This document shows positions 22,845-37,800 of a stretch of 64,000 nt of DNA, one piece after another; the first letter of the stretch is position 1, and each line of letters opens with the position of its first letter. Location: NCBI GenBank assembly GCA_030562195.1, contig JAUJPP010000012.1, forward strand, positions 3,348,001 to 3,412,000. The letters are read 5' to 3'. This stretch comes from Nipponacmea schrenckii. Taxonomy: Eukaryota; Mollusca; Gastropoda; Lottiidae. Made by a program: the position numbers and the translations under genes. Below the pieces are notes generated by a model. It was not told the DNA's origin. It ran no database searches and saw nothing but the letters and a program-made list of their open reading frames with translations.

Positions 22845-25800
22845 TTAAAACATTTCTTCAAATGAAGCCATGATGTCACTCTGAGCGTTCATATCTATAT
22901 TCGTTGCCATCTGAAAGTAAAATTATAACCATCTTCAAATTATTTTGAATAAAATAAAATTGAGTTTTACTGTTCCAGCATAATACAAGGGCAAGAAGTG
23001 TGCTAAGATGAAAATTTAGCAAAGACAGCTGACTCCTGATTGCCAACTATAATAGAATTATACAACATGAGACAAAATGGGAGAAATATGTGAAAACAAC
23101 TATCAATTTGATTAGTTACACTTACAGCTTCTCTTCTTCTTCTCTCCTGTTCTCTTTGCCTTTGTAAATCTTTCTGTCTATTGACTGCTTCTAGTTCTTG
23201 TTGTTTGGTAGCCTCTAATTGTCTAGCAGATTCGTCTTGTTTAGCTTGAGCTTTACGTGCCATTTCTAAAGCTTCATCTTCATCCTTTTCTCTGTAATTA
23301 AACCACAATTAGTTAAATATGACAGTTCAGTATTCAGTTAATGAACAGCTTGTGGTCTAGTATTCAAGAACTATTTAAAAGACCTAACTACTGTCAAGCA
23401 GACTGTTTGCTCACTACAAGAATCCAATTTTAAATAAAACTCGAGGTTAAAAAATAAAGATAGCTTGCCAGGCAATGTAACATACGCCCATTGGCAGCCT
23501 TGAATTTGAATAAAATATTGAGCAATAACTCAAATACATTCACTGAATATTGAACCCAAAGGCAAAAACTCAAAAACTATCAAATTGAAAAATTGTCAAA
23601 TTCAAACTTGACCACCATCTTATCTTTTTCAATACTCATACCCAGTTTCATCAAATCTTATAAATAATTGTAGCTTCTTTGCCTTCTTTTGTACACACAA
23701 AATTTTTTGACACAATTTTGCTAAGTCAAGGGCAATAACTAGAAACCATTCATTAAAAAAAGTCGTCAAATTCAAACTTGACTGTCTAATCCAGGCCTGT
23801 GCAACCTTTCCGCAACGGTGCGCCTCATTTGGGGATGCGAGTAGGTCGTGGGCCACGTAACCAACCATTAATGAATCATGGAATTAACAATGAGAAACAA
23901 GTGATTCATTCAATCACATATTTCAATGTGTATTGCAAATAATAACAGACATAGTAATTTAAAATCAACAAAATATCACTGTTTCATATCGCAATTATTC
24001 AATGAGAGGTTTGCAATTGGATATTTTGAATAACCCTTTCCATGTTAGGTTGAATGGATGAACCAGCTACTCTCAGTCCATTTTCCAAATGCTTGTCTGT
24101 CAATGAGGTTCGATGAGGACTCCTCATGCATCCCATTTTGCTGAAAAATTGTTCGCACAGATATGTTGAGCCGAACAATGCCATTTTTGACACAACAAAT
24201 CTCTTGAGATTGGGGAAACCGTCAAGATTTTAACGATAAAAAAGTCCAATATCTGTCTCATCATCGAACTTAGCTTTTAGATCCACTCTTTCCTGAAGTT
24301 CTATGAGTTCCATTTGTATATTTGGTGGCGCACTGTCAACGTCAACATTTTTCCTCGACTCAGCCATCGCACTTCAGAGTAGTATACCAGATCCTGATGA
24401 TTCGAATTCAAATCTTCAAGAAACTTTTGGAACTGTCTGTGCTTCAACCCTCGTGCACGATGGCTTGCGTTACTGGTCCCATGACATGCCTAAATTTTGT
24501 ACTTTTACCACAAAGATTCTTCTGGTGAATCACACAGTGGAATACCACGATTTCATCATTCAACCCCTTTTCCCATAACATAGCTTACAGTCTACCAATA
24601 AGTCCCATGCCTAAGCCTGACAAAGATCGTGCACCATCTGTGGCTACTCCACACAAAGTAGACCAATCGAGATCGAACTTTTCGGCCGCCTTTACTACTT
24701 CAGCGAGGATATCAAGTCCAGTGGTGGTGTCTGTCATAGAGTGTAAAGATAAAAGCTCCTCTGTCACATTTAGATGCTCGTCGACACCTCTCATGAATAT
24801 TGCCAACTGTGCCGTATCCTTTCGATCAGTACTCTCATCAGTTGCAAAGCTCCAACTGATGAAATTTCGTATTTTGTCTTTTAGAGTTATACAAACATCC
24901 TCTGTGAGATCGTCGATACGCCGCACAACTGTCCATCGAGACAGACTCATCTTCTCGATGTCCGCCACAAGCTTTGGGCATATTTCTTCTGCAACATCCA
25001 GTAAACACTCCTTTATAAATTCACCATCTGAATATGGTTTCAATCGTTTCAGGATTCGCTGTGAAATTTCGAAACTTACTCGAACCAACTTTTCATTGTC
25101 ATTTCGTAATTTTTTAAACATACTTCGCTGTGTGTTGAGACCTTCTTTCAGTTGTCATATTTTCTGGTCCCTCTGAGTCCCTTTTAATTGTACAGTACAT
25201 AACCTCCACGAGCATGCTTTGTTTCGTAATGTCGCTTGATATTGTACTCTTTGGTGACACTCAAGTTTTCATTGCAGACCAGACATGAAGGCAGCTTATC
25301 CGGCCCTTCGATGAAAAAATATTCCCGAGTCCATCGTTCTTGAAAACACCTTTTTTCACTCTCTAGTTTCCTCTTCTTTTTGGAAATTCCGGCATTTTCC
25401 ATTCTTCAACAATACTCGACAATACTCAACATAATATATAACATCAAACACGGTATAATACCGCCAACTAATAAGGCCTAGTTGCCTAGATAAGTTTAGG
25501 TCAGACCTCGTTAACAATTTGATTGGCTAAATTCAACTTGACGTCAAACTTTGATATAACAGCGCGGATATAACGGGTTTCGATATCAGAATAGGCAACG
25601 ACAATCTGCGGGCCACACCGACAGTTACAGTTGGCCCGCGGGCCGTAGGTTGCACAGGCCTGGTCTAATCAATTCTAACACCAGGGTCCATAAAAATCCT
25701 TTGAAAATTTAAGCTTCTTATTGCAACCACAATAGAATTTTGAAGCAATTTAATTAAGGCAAGGGCAATAACTCAACAAAAGTTCATAAAAAAAATCGTC

Positions 25801-28800
25801 TAATTCGAAATTGACTGCCGTCTTATCAATTTCAATACTCATACCAAGTTTCATCAAAATCCATTGAAAATTGTAGCATCTACTGCATCAACAATAAATT
25901 TCGATAAATTTCAAGGGCAATAACTGTTTGTTGAAAAATTGTCAAATTCGAACTTGACCGCCGTCGTATCAATTCCAATGCTCACACCAAGTTTCATTAA
26001 AATCCATTGAAAAGTGTAGCGTCTATTGTGTTTCAAAATATATAGAGGCAGGGGCAATAACTCTAATACCGTTCATCAGAAGATTGTCAAATTTGAACTT
26101 GACCGCCATCATAATAACTCAAATGCTCAAACCAAGTTTCATTAAAATCCATATAAAATTGTAGCTTCTATTGTGTCTACAACAAATGTTGACGGACCTA
26201 CAGACCGACGGATTGACAGACAGGGGCAACAACAATATACGTCCACATATACATGTGTGCGTATAAAAACACAAAAAACACATAAATTTGGTAATGGATG
26301 CAAAGTGAGGCATGCACTTACATAAAACATATGACCATGGAATCCTTCATAAGCAGATGACATCAGAATGTAAAACTTACCTTTGTCTCTCTTGTTCCAA
26401 TCTAACACGATCTCTTTCTGCCTTTTCTTTCTGTTGTTTTCTTCTTTCAGCCTGTTCTCTTAATAATTTCTCCTATATAACAGATTTCAAAATAGTAATA
26501 AATCCTGGTATAAAATTTCATTTTGATTTTGTCAACATATTTGTAAGCTGTTAATTTCAATACAAACCTAAATATATTCAGCATAAGATAATGCTGAAAT
26601 ATCCTTTTTAAGACAATTAATTTTGCACTTACCCTTTCTTCCTTTTCCTTGGCCTGTTTTTTAAACTGTTCAAAACTACTAGTAGCATGTGATTTTCTGC
26701 CTCCACCTTGTGAGCTATTGGAACCAGCAGCTAGACTGGACCATGATGTAGCATTCTTTAACTTGCTCTCCTGCTGTAAACAGAGTAAACAGAATTGGTA
26801 CCTAATAAATAAACCTATATTTTTTTTTATTAATATTTTTTTACTCTTTGGTGTTTTTTTTCTTAAAATTTTTTTATGGGATCAACTCATTGAATTCTTT
26901 CTTTCAAAATTTTATGAGCAGTAGTTATTTTTTAAGCAAAATAAGTATGAAAATACCTTTTTAATAGATTCTAGTTGCTGTTGTGACTGTAAAGATGACA
27001 ATGTTGGTGGTTGTTGTTGAACTGGAACAGGAGGAGTTGGGGGTAGAGTAGGTTTAGGTTCTGGTTCCATTGGTATATCAAGACTTGATGGCGGCGCTTT
27101 CAAACCAGAAGTAACACTGAATGATACTCCAACACCACTTGCAGCTAGAAAAATTTTAATTAATTATTATACACAAATCTATACATTTAAATAATGCATA
27201 ATGCACTTTTCAAGCTGTTGATAATCATATTGATAGTGAACATAACTTATAACTGTTAACTTTATTGAGCAATCATCTTAAAATGAAAGCAGGAGTTGTA
27301 AGGTGTGAATAGACAAGGTATAGTAGATGGTGCTGCGTCCACATCAAGTTAATTGATACGCAAATAAATACATAAGTACACAAGGAACTATCTTTCCTTA
27401 TTCACTGCATCTATAATGATACACCATACAAAGCGTCTCATCTGTATGAATCTGTACATGGTTTTAAAGAAATTAAAGCTGAAAAAAAAAAATCATACTT
27501 ACAAATAGTAGCACCAGGGGGTGCAGGTTTCGATATGGGTTTAGGACTCATAGAATCCTCATCACTGAACTCAAACTTGTACACTTCTTTACTCCTCTCA
27601 TCAATAGATGGTGGTAAGACAGGAGACATAGGAGCTAGTTCAGTTAATGGTAGAGTTTTATTGGGGGGTGATATAGATGGGGGTGGACTGATAGTTCCAG
27701 ATACCATACCATTATTAATTGATGAGGTCATACCCATTGATGATATATTACCAGCATAAGGCCCATTACCAGTTAGATTGCTATTGGCTGTTGGAACTGT
27801 AATATAATCATTAAATGTTTTTGAAAATCATATCTTGGAAGCTTAGAATATAGTGCAGAAAATTTACTAAGTTAATATTTATCCAAATAAATATCCATAA
27901 TACTTAAAGAATAAGTATCATATTTTTAATTTCAATATTTGGTAGCTTGTGATACCAATGAACTGTAAGAACACTTTTTCGGTATTAAGCTAAATGAAGA
28001 CATAACTTACTGGTATTCTTGGTTTGAGGTTTGGCTGTAGCCATGGCCGAGGGTCTACTAGGTTGTTGTGGTAAATTATGAGTTATCACTGGGTGACTGG
28101 GAGCTGCTACTATAGAAAACATAATAAAATAGCAATGAAGTTCAGCTTGTTTGGAAGGGCAAATTTGGAAGAAAAATGGACTATCTATTTGAACCCTGTT
28201 ATTATTCAAACAACCCTTTCATTTATACCCTAGGTACAAAAACAGGGTCCTGTGCTTTAAAAACAACCCTAAATTTAAAAATCCACTGAACTTACCTTTA
28301 GCAGGAGAGGGTTTAGATTGTGTTGTTGTAACTGGAGGAAGACTAGTAGTTATAGAAGAGAAGTTGGATGCCAGATTTCTAGGCGATACTAAAGGAGGGG
28401 AGGTAACTAGAGCCTGGCTACCTCCTATCATAATACGTACAGGAGGTGATCTACCTGGGCTAGACTGAAAAAATAAAGATCATTATAAGCCATAAAACTT
28501 TTATGTTGCATTTGTATTAAAATCTAAAAAAAAAAATCCTCAAAATACACTGCCTACGGTTAATCAGATGTAGAATATCCTAATGCAAGTGCAATTAGCT
28601 TTTTATAACAAATGCAAACCTAATCATGTATATTGACCTTCTAGTATCTTAAGCTGGTCTTAAAGATTTAATATGAAAGTCAATAATAAAATACATTACC
28701 TGTTTAGCTTTTGTTGGAGTTTTTACTTTGGAGTGACCTTTTTTCTTCTCTGTAAAATATAATTTTTGTCTATTGATGCTGTTGTTCCATCAGATTTTTA

Positions 28801-31800
28801 TAAAGAATGTGTAAAAAACTATATTTCATTGATTGTATATAGGTTTAAGAGTCAAATCTCTAGTTTAATGGTTAAACAGTCGAATAGTTCTATAGTGTAA
28901 TGGTTAAACTGTCATATAGTTCTATAGTGTAATGGATTAACAGTCAACTAGTTCTATAGTGTAATGGTTAAACAGTCAAATAGTTCTCTAGTGTAATGGA
29001 TTAAACAGTCATATAGTTCTATAGTGTAATGGTTAAACAGTCATATAGTTCTATAGTGTAATGGTTAAACAGTCAAATAGTTCTATAGTGTAATGGTTAA
29101 ACAGTCAAATAGTTCTCTAGTGTAATGGATTAAACAGTCATATAGTTCTATAGTGTAATGGTTAAACAGTCATATAGTTCTATAGTGTAATGGTTAAACA
29201 GTCATATAGATTTATAGTGTAATGATTAAACAGTCAAATAGTTCTATAGTGTAATGGATTAATAGTCAACTAGTTCTATAGTGTAATGGTTAAACAGCCA
29301 AAAAGTTCTATAGTGTAATGGATTAATAGTCAAATAGTTCTACAGTGTAAAGGTTAAACAGTCAAATAGTTCTATAGTGTAATGGTTAAACAGTCAAATA
29401 GTTCTATAGTGTAATGGTTAAACAGTCAAATAGTTCTATAGTGTAAAGGTTTAATAGTCAAATAGTTCTATAGTGTAATGGATTAAACAGTCAAATAGTT
29501 CTATAGTGTAATGGTTAAATAGTCAAATAGTTCTATAGTGTAAAGGTTAAACAGCAAAAAGTTCTATAGTGTAATGGATTAAAAGTCAAATAGTTCTATA
29601 ATGTAAGGTTTAAACAAAGTTCTATAGTGTAATGGTTAAACAGTCAAATAGTTCTATAGTGTAATGGATTAATAGTCAATAGTTCTATAGTGTAAAGGTT
29701 TAATAGTCAAATAGTTCTATAGTGTAATGGATTAATAGTCAAATAGTTCTATAGTGTAATGGTTAAATAGTCAAAAAGTTCTATAGTGTAATGGTTAAAT
29801 AGTCAAATAGTTCTATAGTGTAATGGTTAAACAGTCAAATAGTTCTATAGATGTAAAGGTTTAATAGTCATATAGTTCTATAGTGTAATGGTTAAACTGT
29901 CATATATTTCAATATTGTAATGGATTAATAGTCATACAGTTCTATAGCGTAATAGTTAAACAGTCAAATAGTGCTTAAATAGTCAAATAGTTCTATAGTG
30001 AATGATTTAGTAGTAAAATAGTTCAATAATGTAATGGTTAAATAGTCAAATAGTTCTATAGTGTAAAGGTTAAACAGTCAAATAGTTCTATAGAGTAAAG
30101 GGTAAATAGTCAATTAGTTCTTTAGTGTAATGGATTAATAGTCAAATAGTTTTATAGTGTAAAGGTTAAACAGTCAAATAGTTCTATAGAGTAAAGGTTA
30201 AATAGTCAATTAGTTCTTTAGTGTAGTGATTGAACAGTCGAATAGTTTAAAAATTAAATGATTGAACAGTATAAGGTTCTATAGTGTAATGATTTAACCT
30301 ACAAATAGTGTAATGGTTTAATTATCAAATAGATCTGTTATGGTTAAACATATAGTGAAACAGTCAAATATTGATATTGAGTATTGATTCTGTGCAACTG
30401 AATAAATTCGATATTTTCATTTCAATCTGGATATTATAAGATTAATATGGCTTTGCAAATCAATGTTGAAATTTCTTCATGTTCTCCATTCGATTTGGAT
30501 CACAACACAAGCCATGTCTGAAATCTTTTGCTTGGATTTCATTCCAGCTATGATAACTGCATCTAGTCCAGAATTTGGATAAATATGTTGGATACTAAAC
30601 TTGCTGCAGGATCTGTACCTTGGATCATGCACCTTGGTTATGACATACACATTATAAACAAGACAAGAAAACAAAACTAAATAAAGGGCCACATCAAGTG
30701 CAGAATGTAATGTAAAAGATCTTAAAACAAGCCTTACAGCTAAAATAATAACTAATTAGTTTTTCTATATTTATTTCTGATGATTTTTTCTATGAGTAAA
30801 TGAAATGACAATGGTCAAGTTATGTACAAAAATGTGAATCTTAGTAATAGGAATTTACAATTCATTTTGATACAAATGCTTCATATATAGATATAACAAA
30901 TAAATCTTGACTCTAATATTAAACATGATTAAATTTCTAGCAAAATGATCACGACACAAATATGCAATATTGCCTACAAATAGAGCATGCTATGGACCAA
31001 TTTTCATTAATAAAGCAATTGGTGTGAAAATCACCAAAAAAAATCTTCATAAATAAATTTTGATCAGTAAGAAACAAAGTTCCAGGAGCGATTTGGGTTT
31101 ACAGATATATATACTGCCATGGAGTGCAAATGTAGTTAATTTGAGGCCAGTTGCGACTTGCGCTCCTGCAACTTGGGATAAATCATGAGGGACATATCAA
31201 TACAATTAAGTATTATGGATTTGATGTGTATAATATAGTGAAAAAAAAAAAACACAAAAAAGCACCATAGAAATGAATTATTATGCAGTAAATGGATTTG
31301 CATTGATAGAAAATAAATAACCTGGCTTTTATTTTAGAAATAAAAGATCAAGTTGGTTGGTACATGAAACCCAAATATCTCCTGAATTAGAGATCATTTT
31401 AGTTGCCAGTCAAGTTTGACTGACCTCTTACAATACATTCTGCACTCAATGGCTTACAAAATACAAAGGGACCCCTTCTTTAGAACCCATTCTATAACAT
31501 AACATATATATACACCAGTGTACATAGAGAAAACAATCCCAGTTTCGAAAGACATAGCACTAATATTCATCATTTACTCATTCAACAATCATATACATAC
31601 AGACACCCTAATGATACAACAAACTACACGATGGTTCAAAGGTCAACACACCATGTGCTTAGACAGCATAAATATAAATTAACTTGCAATAGAAATGGTC
31701 ATGGCATAGTAGTGTTATTCACTATTTCATAGTATTGAACCAATGAACTTAGTTACGTGTTAAATGGCAGCTGATCAAGTTGATGGTTTTAAACCAATGA

Positions 31801-34800
31801 AACTAGTCATGTCCTAAAGAACAGCTAATCAAGGTTGTAGTTCAAAATCAATGAACCCTAACAAAACCAATGCATCTTGTTAAGCCTTAAACAACGGGTG
31901 GCAAAGGTGATGCTTTAAGCCAATGAAACTAGTCACATCTTAAATAACAACTGATAAAAGCAACAGTTTAGAATCAAAGAACCTGCCATGCCCAAAAACA
32001 GCCGATTTTGCATTTTAGAACCGGTCATGCCTAACCTGATATAGGCAAAACACACTCTGAACCCTGTTGTGCCATAAGTTAACAGTTACAGGTTTAACAG
32101 CACCCGTGTTTGGTTTTGTCTAATAGTTGCTAACCTGTTTCTGAGTCACTGGATTCCGAGGAACTGGAGGAACTACTATCACTGCTACTTTCACTACCAG
32201 AACTACTACTGCTACTGGCACTCAACCTACTTGGACCGCCAACAACATCAACAGTATTACTCTCTTCTGAAAAACATTTATATTTAGAGATTTTTATTGC
32301 AAGACAGTTTGTCAGTAAATTGGATTTAGAGAAGACTAATAAATTGGTTGGCAATATAATCCAAGAAAATCCATAGAATTAACAAAACCCTTAATTAGAG
32401 GTCAAGAATTTGAAATGGGTTTAATCTAGATATATTTCATGTGGTCTTTATTTCCCGACAAAACAAAGAACTTCAAAAGCAAAATTGTTCCATACCTTTT
32501 TTCATTTTTTTTGCCGAGGTACCAAGTTGTTCTTGAATACCTTGAAGTGTTTTTTCTAAATCTTTTTTCCTTTCTTTTTGAACTTCATCTTTTGATTTAC
32601 CACTAGGCTTCCGAGCTGCAAGGAAAATGGACAAATTAATTTATTTAGCAAATAGAGGTTATTATAAGAATGATTTTACAGGAAAATTTGATTCTTTACA
32701 AAACATTCAAACAAAATTGAATGCCCTTTTAGTTATGCAAGTAATCAGACTACCCATTAATCTTACTCTGACAGCATCGTTTAAAATCTACATCAATATA
32801 TCCATAAAACATGAACATATCAAAAAGATTAGAAATCTAGCTTATCAGATCATTTGACACGCATGATGTCATCATTTTACTTGAATATTCTCCACTTTAC
32901 ATGTATTAAAAAGAACATAGAATAAGTAAATGAAATTGCACAATGAACATAGTTAGTAATCAGACTTCCCATTAATCTTACTCTGATAGCATCGTTTAAA
33001 ATCTACATCAATATATCCATAAAACATGAACATATCAAAAAGATTAGAAATCTAGCTTATCAGATCATTTGACACGCATGATGTCATCATTTTACTTGAA
33101 TATTCTCCACTTTACATGTATTAAAAAGAACATAGAATAAGTAAATGAAATTGCACAATGAACATAGTTAGTAATCAGACTTCCCATTAATCTTACTCTG
33201 ATAGCATCGTTTAAAATCTACATCAATATATCCATAAAACATGAAAATATCAAATAGATTAGAAATCTAGCTTATCAGATCATTTGACACGCATGATGTC
33301 ATTATTTTACTTAAAATTGTGATTTTGTGTGAAAGTCTTGTGACCTGGTGTAAATGATAAGTCGGGAAAAATCAATGCCAAAAGGTTTTGTCAAGGACCA
33401 GCCGGCAGAAATAATCTTTGTTTAACTTACGTGGATTTCCATGTGAAGAAAATAAATCAACTATTATTTACTTACCATAGGGCTTTTTGTTCTTTCGTTT
33501 TAAACAAGACATAACATATGATTCCAGTTCTCGTAATGTGGATGGCTTTAAGGTTTCAAAATCAATCTCAATCTCATCAGGATTGGAATCTCGAAGGGAC
33601 GGTTCTCTAGACTGAATTATATGAACAACACGACCAAGCTTGTCACCTACAAAATAGTACACAAAATTCTTATAATATACTGATCAGCCAAGTAAAAAGA
33701 GATACAAGACCCAGCAGCAAACTTAATGATCATGCAAAATGGCAATTCAGAAAAAACATGCAGGACAATAAAAGCCAATTTTTACAGCCAGCATTCTTGA
33801 AAATTTTCTTGTGATATGATGCTACATCTAATGGTTCACGTCATTGTTTGAAAATAAAATTTAGCTTCCACAACTGAAGCATATATTCTTCAGTGGACTT
33901 TTTTCACGCCTTCTTTAATTACAGAATATTATTGGTTTATCAGAGATTGTAGTACGGTTTTGACACTAGAAAAATTCCACAGAAGAATATATACATCATC
34001 GGTCAGTGTAAGACTTTAAGCAATGTTCATTTAAAGACTAGTATTCCTTCAAGATAATAAACAGACTTCACTCCCGAACTACCAGTGATCCAAATTATAC
34101 ACTGAACACATCCACACAATATGAATTTGAACACTTTGCCAGATTACTCTCTTACCTGGCAATTTATTAATGTCTAAACTGAGTTGACGTTTCTCGTCAT
34201 AAGTCATTGGTTGTGCATTGTCCTCATCCTCACTATCAGGTGGTGGAATTAAAGGTAAATTAGCCACAGATTTTTTCTTAGAGCCAGTAGCACGATTATT
34301 CACTGATTTTGGTCGTTTAGTTGAATTGCGCAAGGGAGATTTGGCTTTAGCTTTTTTCTTTGGTTTAGGAGTCTCTATGGGTACACTAGGAACAGGTGCT
34401 GGGGCTATTATGGGTGCTTCTTCGGGTTTTTCTTTCTTAATTTTCTTCTTTTTCTTTTTCTGTTTTTCTCTCTTTTCCTTTAACTTGCGCATATGTTCGG
34501 AAGTTAATTTAGATAGTTGCTCCTGAAGTCTTTGCAACTGTAAAAGAAAGCTTTCATAATTGAAATTCCAATATTTTTCTGGACTTGCTGTTTTCAATGT
34601 TTGAGTAAATGTAACATGTCAATCCAACTCCACTGTCACAATTTTATTGGGTTTCAAAGTTTAAAAAGATAAACAGGCCCTATTATCTTAAGAATGAAAG
34701 GAGTAATCAGACTTCCCATTAATCCTACTCTGACAGCATCGTTTAAAATCTACATCAATATATCCATAAAACATGAACATATCAAATAGATTAGAAATCT

Positions 34801-37800
34801 AGCTTATCAGATCATTTGACACGCATGATGTCATCATTTTACTCATTGACAATTTATGCTGCTTTTCATACTTTCCAATATGACAAATACCATTGAAATA
34901 ATGTCAGAAATTCACAACATGGACCTTGTGAATACAGCAATAAAGGTTCTTTTTACTCCAATAAAAATCAAATCTATATTTGCTACTCACTTGCTCCTGT
35001 AGTTCTTTTAATTTTTGTTCCCTTTCTTCTTCACTATCGTCCTCGTTATCACTAGAGGCTGGGCTACTGCTCATTTCAGATTCACTGTTAAATTTATCTT
35101 CAGATTTGATACCCAACGCTGAAGCTGAAGGTATAGTGGGTTCAGGTGTTCCAGCTCTTTCTTCTGGTATTTTGGCAAACTTGATTTCAAACACATCCTA
35201 CATTGTAAAAACATCAAATATTAAATAATTCACAAAATAGTCTTAAGCTTTTATTAAGAAGTTAACTTTGAAATATCATGAGAAACAAACAAGAAAACCA
35301 TTAATACCAAAAGGATAGTTACTAAAATAAAAGAAATTCTAATTGTGTAACTACGAAATTTGAATCAATTCAAGCCTATCTAGTAGGACCCAGTTCTTGA
35401 GAACAATTATGGTACATACCTGTAGTCTTTTAGCCATAGCCACAATATCAAGATCTGGAGGATTATATCGGTAACAATTACTGAAAATAAGTCGTATATC
35501 TTCTGCAAACTCATTCCCAGATTTATATTCTCGATTGTCCATCTTTTTCTATAGAATAAATAAAGTAGGTATAAACATTCAATATTTGGATGTACCATAA
35601 TATAATAGAGACAGACCAGGTAAAGCCTAACACTTGATACAATAATCAAATTTCAGACCTTCTTTGTTTACAAATATGTATTGTTCACTAAGACAGTTGC
35701 ATAAGCCCAGACTTCTTAGCTGAGTAAGTCATTTCCCAATTTATCTTTTAACATCAACAACACTCACCTTGACAGTGCCCAAGTCCATTGGAGTCTTGAT
35801 GATCTCATAATAATCACTCAAAGCCAAAGCCTTGGCATCCACTGGCTTATAAAATGGCCACGCATATGCCTATATAAAAAAATGACAATTATTAGGCTAT
35901 TCAGATTGAAATGTTCAATTGAAGATGGTTAATTTCACAGAAATTTTGCGTTTTTAGCTTTTAATATTGTTTTAATATGACTTCATAAATCAAAACACAA
36001 AAAGATGACAAAAGCAAATGGTCATGATACAAAATAATTTACAGTAGAAATATATTTTAAATGTATACTACTTACATGATGTTTTTTGGAAAGTAATTCT
36101 TTGAGAACTGAATTACAGTATTTTAATACATCTGGTAATTTAGCTTTTTTATTTTTAGAACTATGTTGAGCCTATAATAGAATGATCTCACATACAATTA
36201 ATCAATTATACTTTATATAATACCATGCAAAATAATCAAGTTAAAGCAATCTTTAAATCACACTAAAGTAATATAACAATGGGCCATTCTTTGAAATTTA
36301 ACTAGCAAGATTTTCATAAGCAAGCTAATTTTGCTCAAATATTGAAATAAGAATAGTAGAAAAAGGTCAGTCTTTTGAATTAAACTCTTTGATCTTTCTT
36401 AAAGCTAATTTTCTTGGGAATATCAATACCAAAATATGCTATTAACTTTTATATTCATGAATTTCGTATGAATTAAAGGTAAAAAATAGTGTTAACAAAT
36501 GAAGTGAACAGTGCTTGAACAGCATGCTTCGAAATTGGGTGAAGTTAAATTTCAAAATGGATGCAGTGAGTAAATAAATTGGCATGCACAAAAGAAAAGA
36601 CACTGCCCCTACAGATACAATGTTTACTTTTGAATATAAACCATTCAATATTAAAAGATTTATTTTTATTTCTATTCAAAAATTCTTTACTTTCATTCAT
36701 AATTCTATTTCTGTATAAAACACAGAAAAATTTCTAAATGGATGTGGTTGACATTCGAGGATTGATATTGAAGGAAGGGAAAGAATTTCATCTCAAATAA
36801 ATTATGAAAATGACCAGAGTACGACAATGACAAAAGTAAACATTATGAAAATTGGTTCTCACATCAAGACCAACCTGATCATCGGGCAGGTCACGTTTAG
36901 GTTTTTTAATTTGACGTACACTTTCTCTCCGTCCGGCCTTTAAAAGAGATCTTGGCGGTTGATATACTGTATCATACGGGGGACCAGTTGGAACATAAGA
37001 CGAGGGCGTTGTAGTATCAGCTTTTCGTTTTACACCTTTTTTCATCTGAAAGATAAACAAGCATTAAAGCTACGATATCAAAATGTATTTACACTTAATT
37101 CCTGTTCACAGCGAAAGATAATCATGACAAGTAATCAGACTACCCATTAATCTTACTCTGACAGCATCGTTTAAAATCTACATCAATATATCCATAAAAC
37201 ATGAACATATCAAAAAGATTAGAAATCTAGCTTATCAGATCATTTGACACGCATGATGTCATCATTTTACTTGAATATTCTCCACTTTACATGTATTAAA
37301 AAGAACATAGAATAAGTAAATGAAATTGCACAATGAACATAGTTAGTAATCAGACTTCCCATTAATCTTACTCTGACAGCATCGTTTAAAATCTACATCA
37401 ATATATCCATAAAACATGAACATATCAAATAGATTAGAAATCTAGCTTATCAGATCATTTGACACGCATGATGTCATCATTTTACTTGAATATTCAAAAC
37501 TTTATATGTAAAACATAGAATAAGTAAATGAAATTGCACAATGAACAAAGTAAGTGATCAGACTACCCATTAATCTTAGATTAGAAATCTAGCTTTTTTA
37601 CATATTTAAAATCAGATCAATTACCTTTGTGGGTTGGATAGGTGGAGTAACTCCCACTCCCGACGTTGCCAAAGGTGACATGTCGTTTTCAGAGTTACTT
37701 ATTGAATTCACAGAGTTCATTTGTGAGGAATTGGGTAGACCAGTGACTGGCGAGACATATTTAGTAGACACTGGTGATGGAGGGGCAGCATCAGATGAAA

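Larger units (their letters stand above)
23461..26268 (-). repeat. ATACGCCC-hairpin family copy, split by a hAT insertion
   Basis: One copy in reverse orientation in a BRD4 intron. One end is GCTTGCCAGGCAATGTAACA followed by TACGCCCATTGGCAGC (from 23463); the other is AATATACGTCCACATATACA running into TGTGTGCGTATAAAAA (to 26268). Between them are ~160-bp modules containing ACCAAGTTTCATCAAAATCC and GGCAATAACT. The hAT element 23792-25662 interrupts it at GTCTAATC. Confidence 0.75.

Noticed and set aside
24607..25176. 189-codon plus-strand frame
   Set aside because: Antisense of the hAT transposase fragment, whose reverse-strand reading has clear family motifs.
28848..30375. CRISPR-like array (32-bp repeats)
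   Set aside because: Units are directly tandem with no unique spacers, and the region is a spliced intron of an animal gene.
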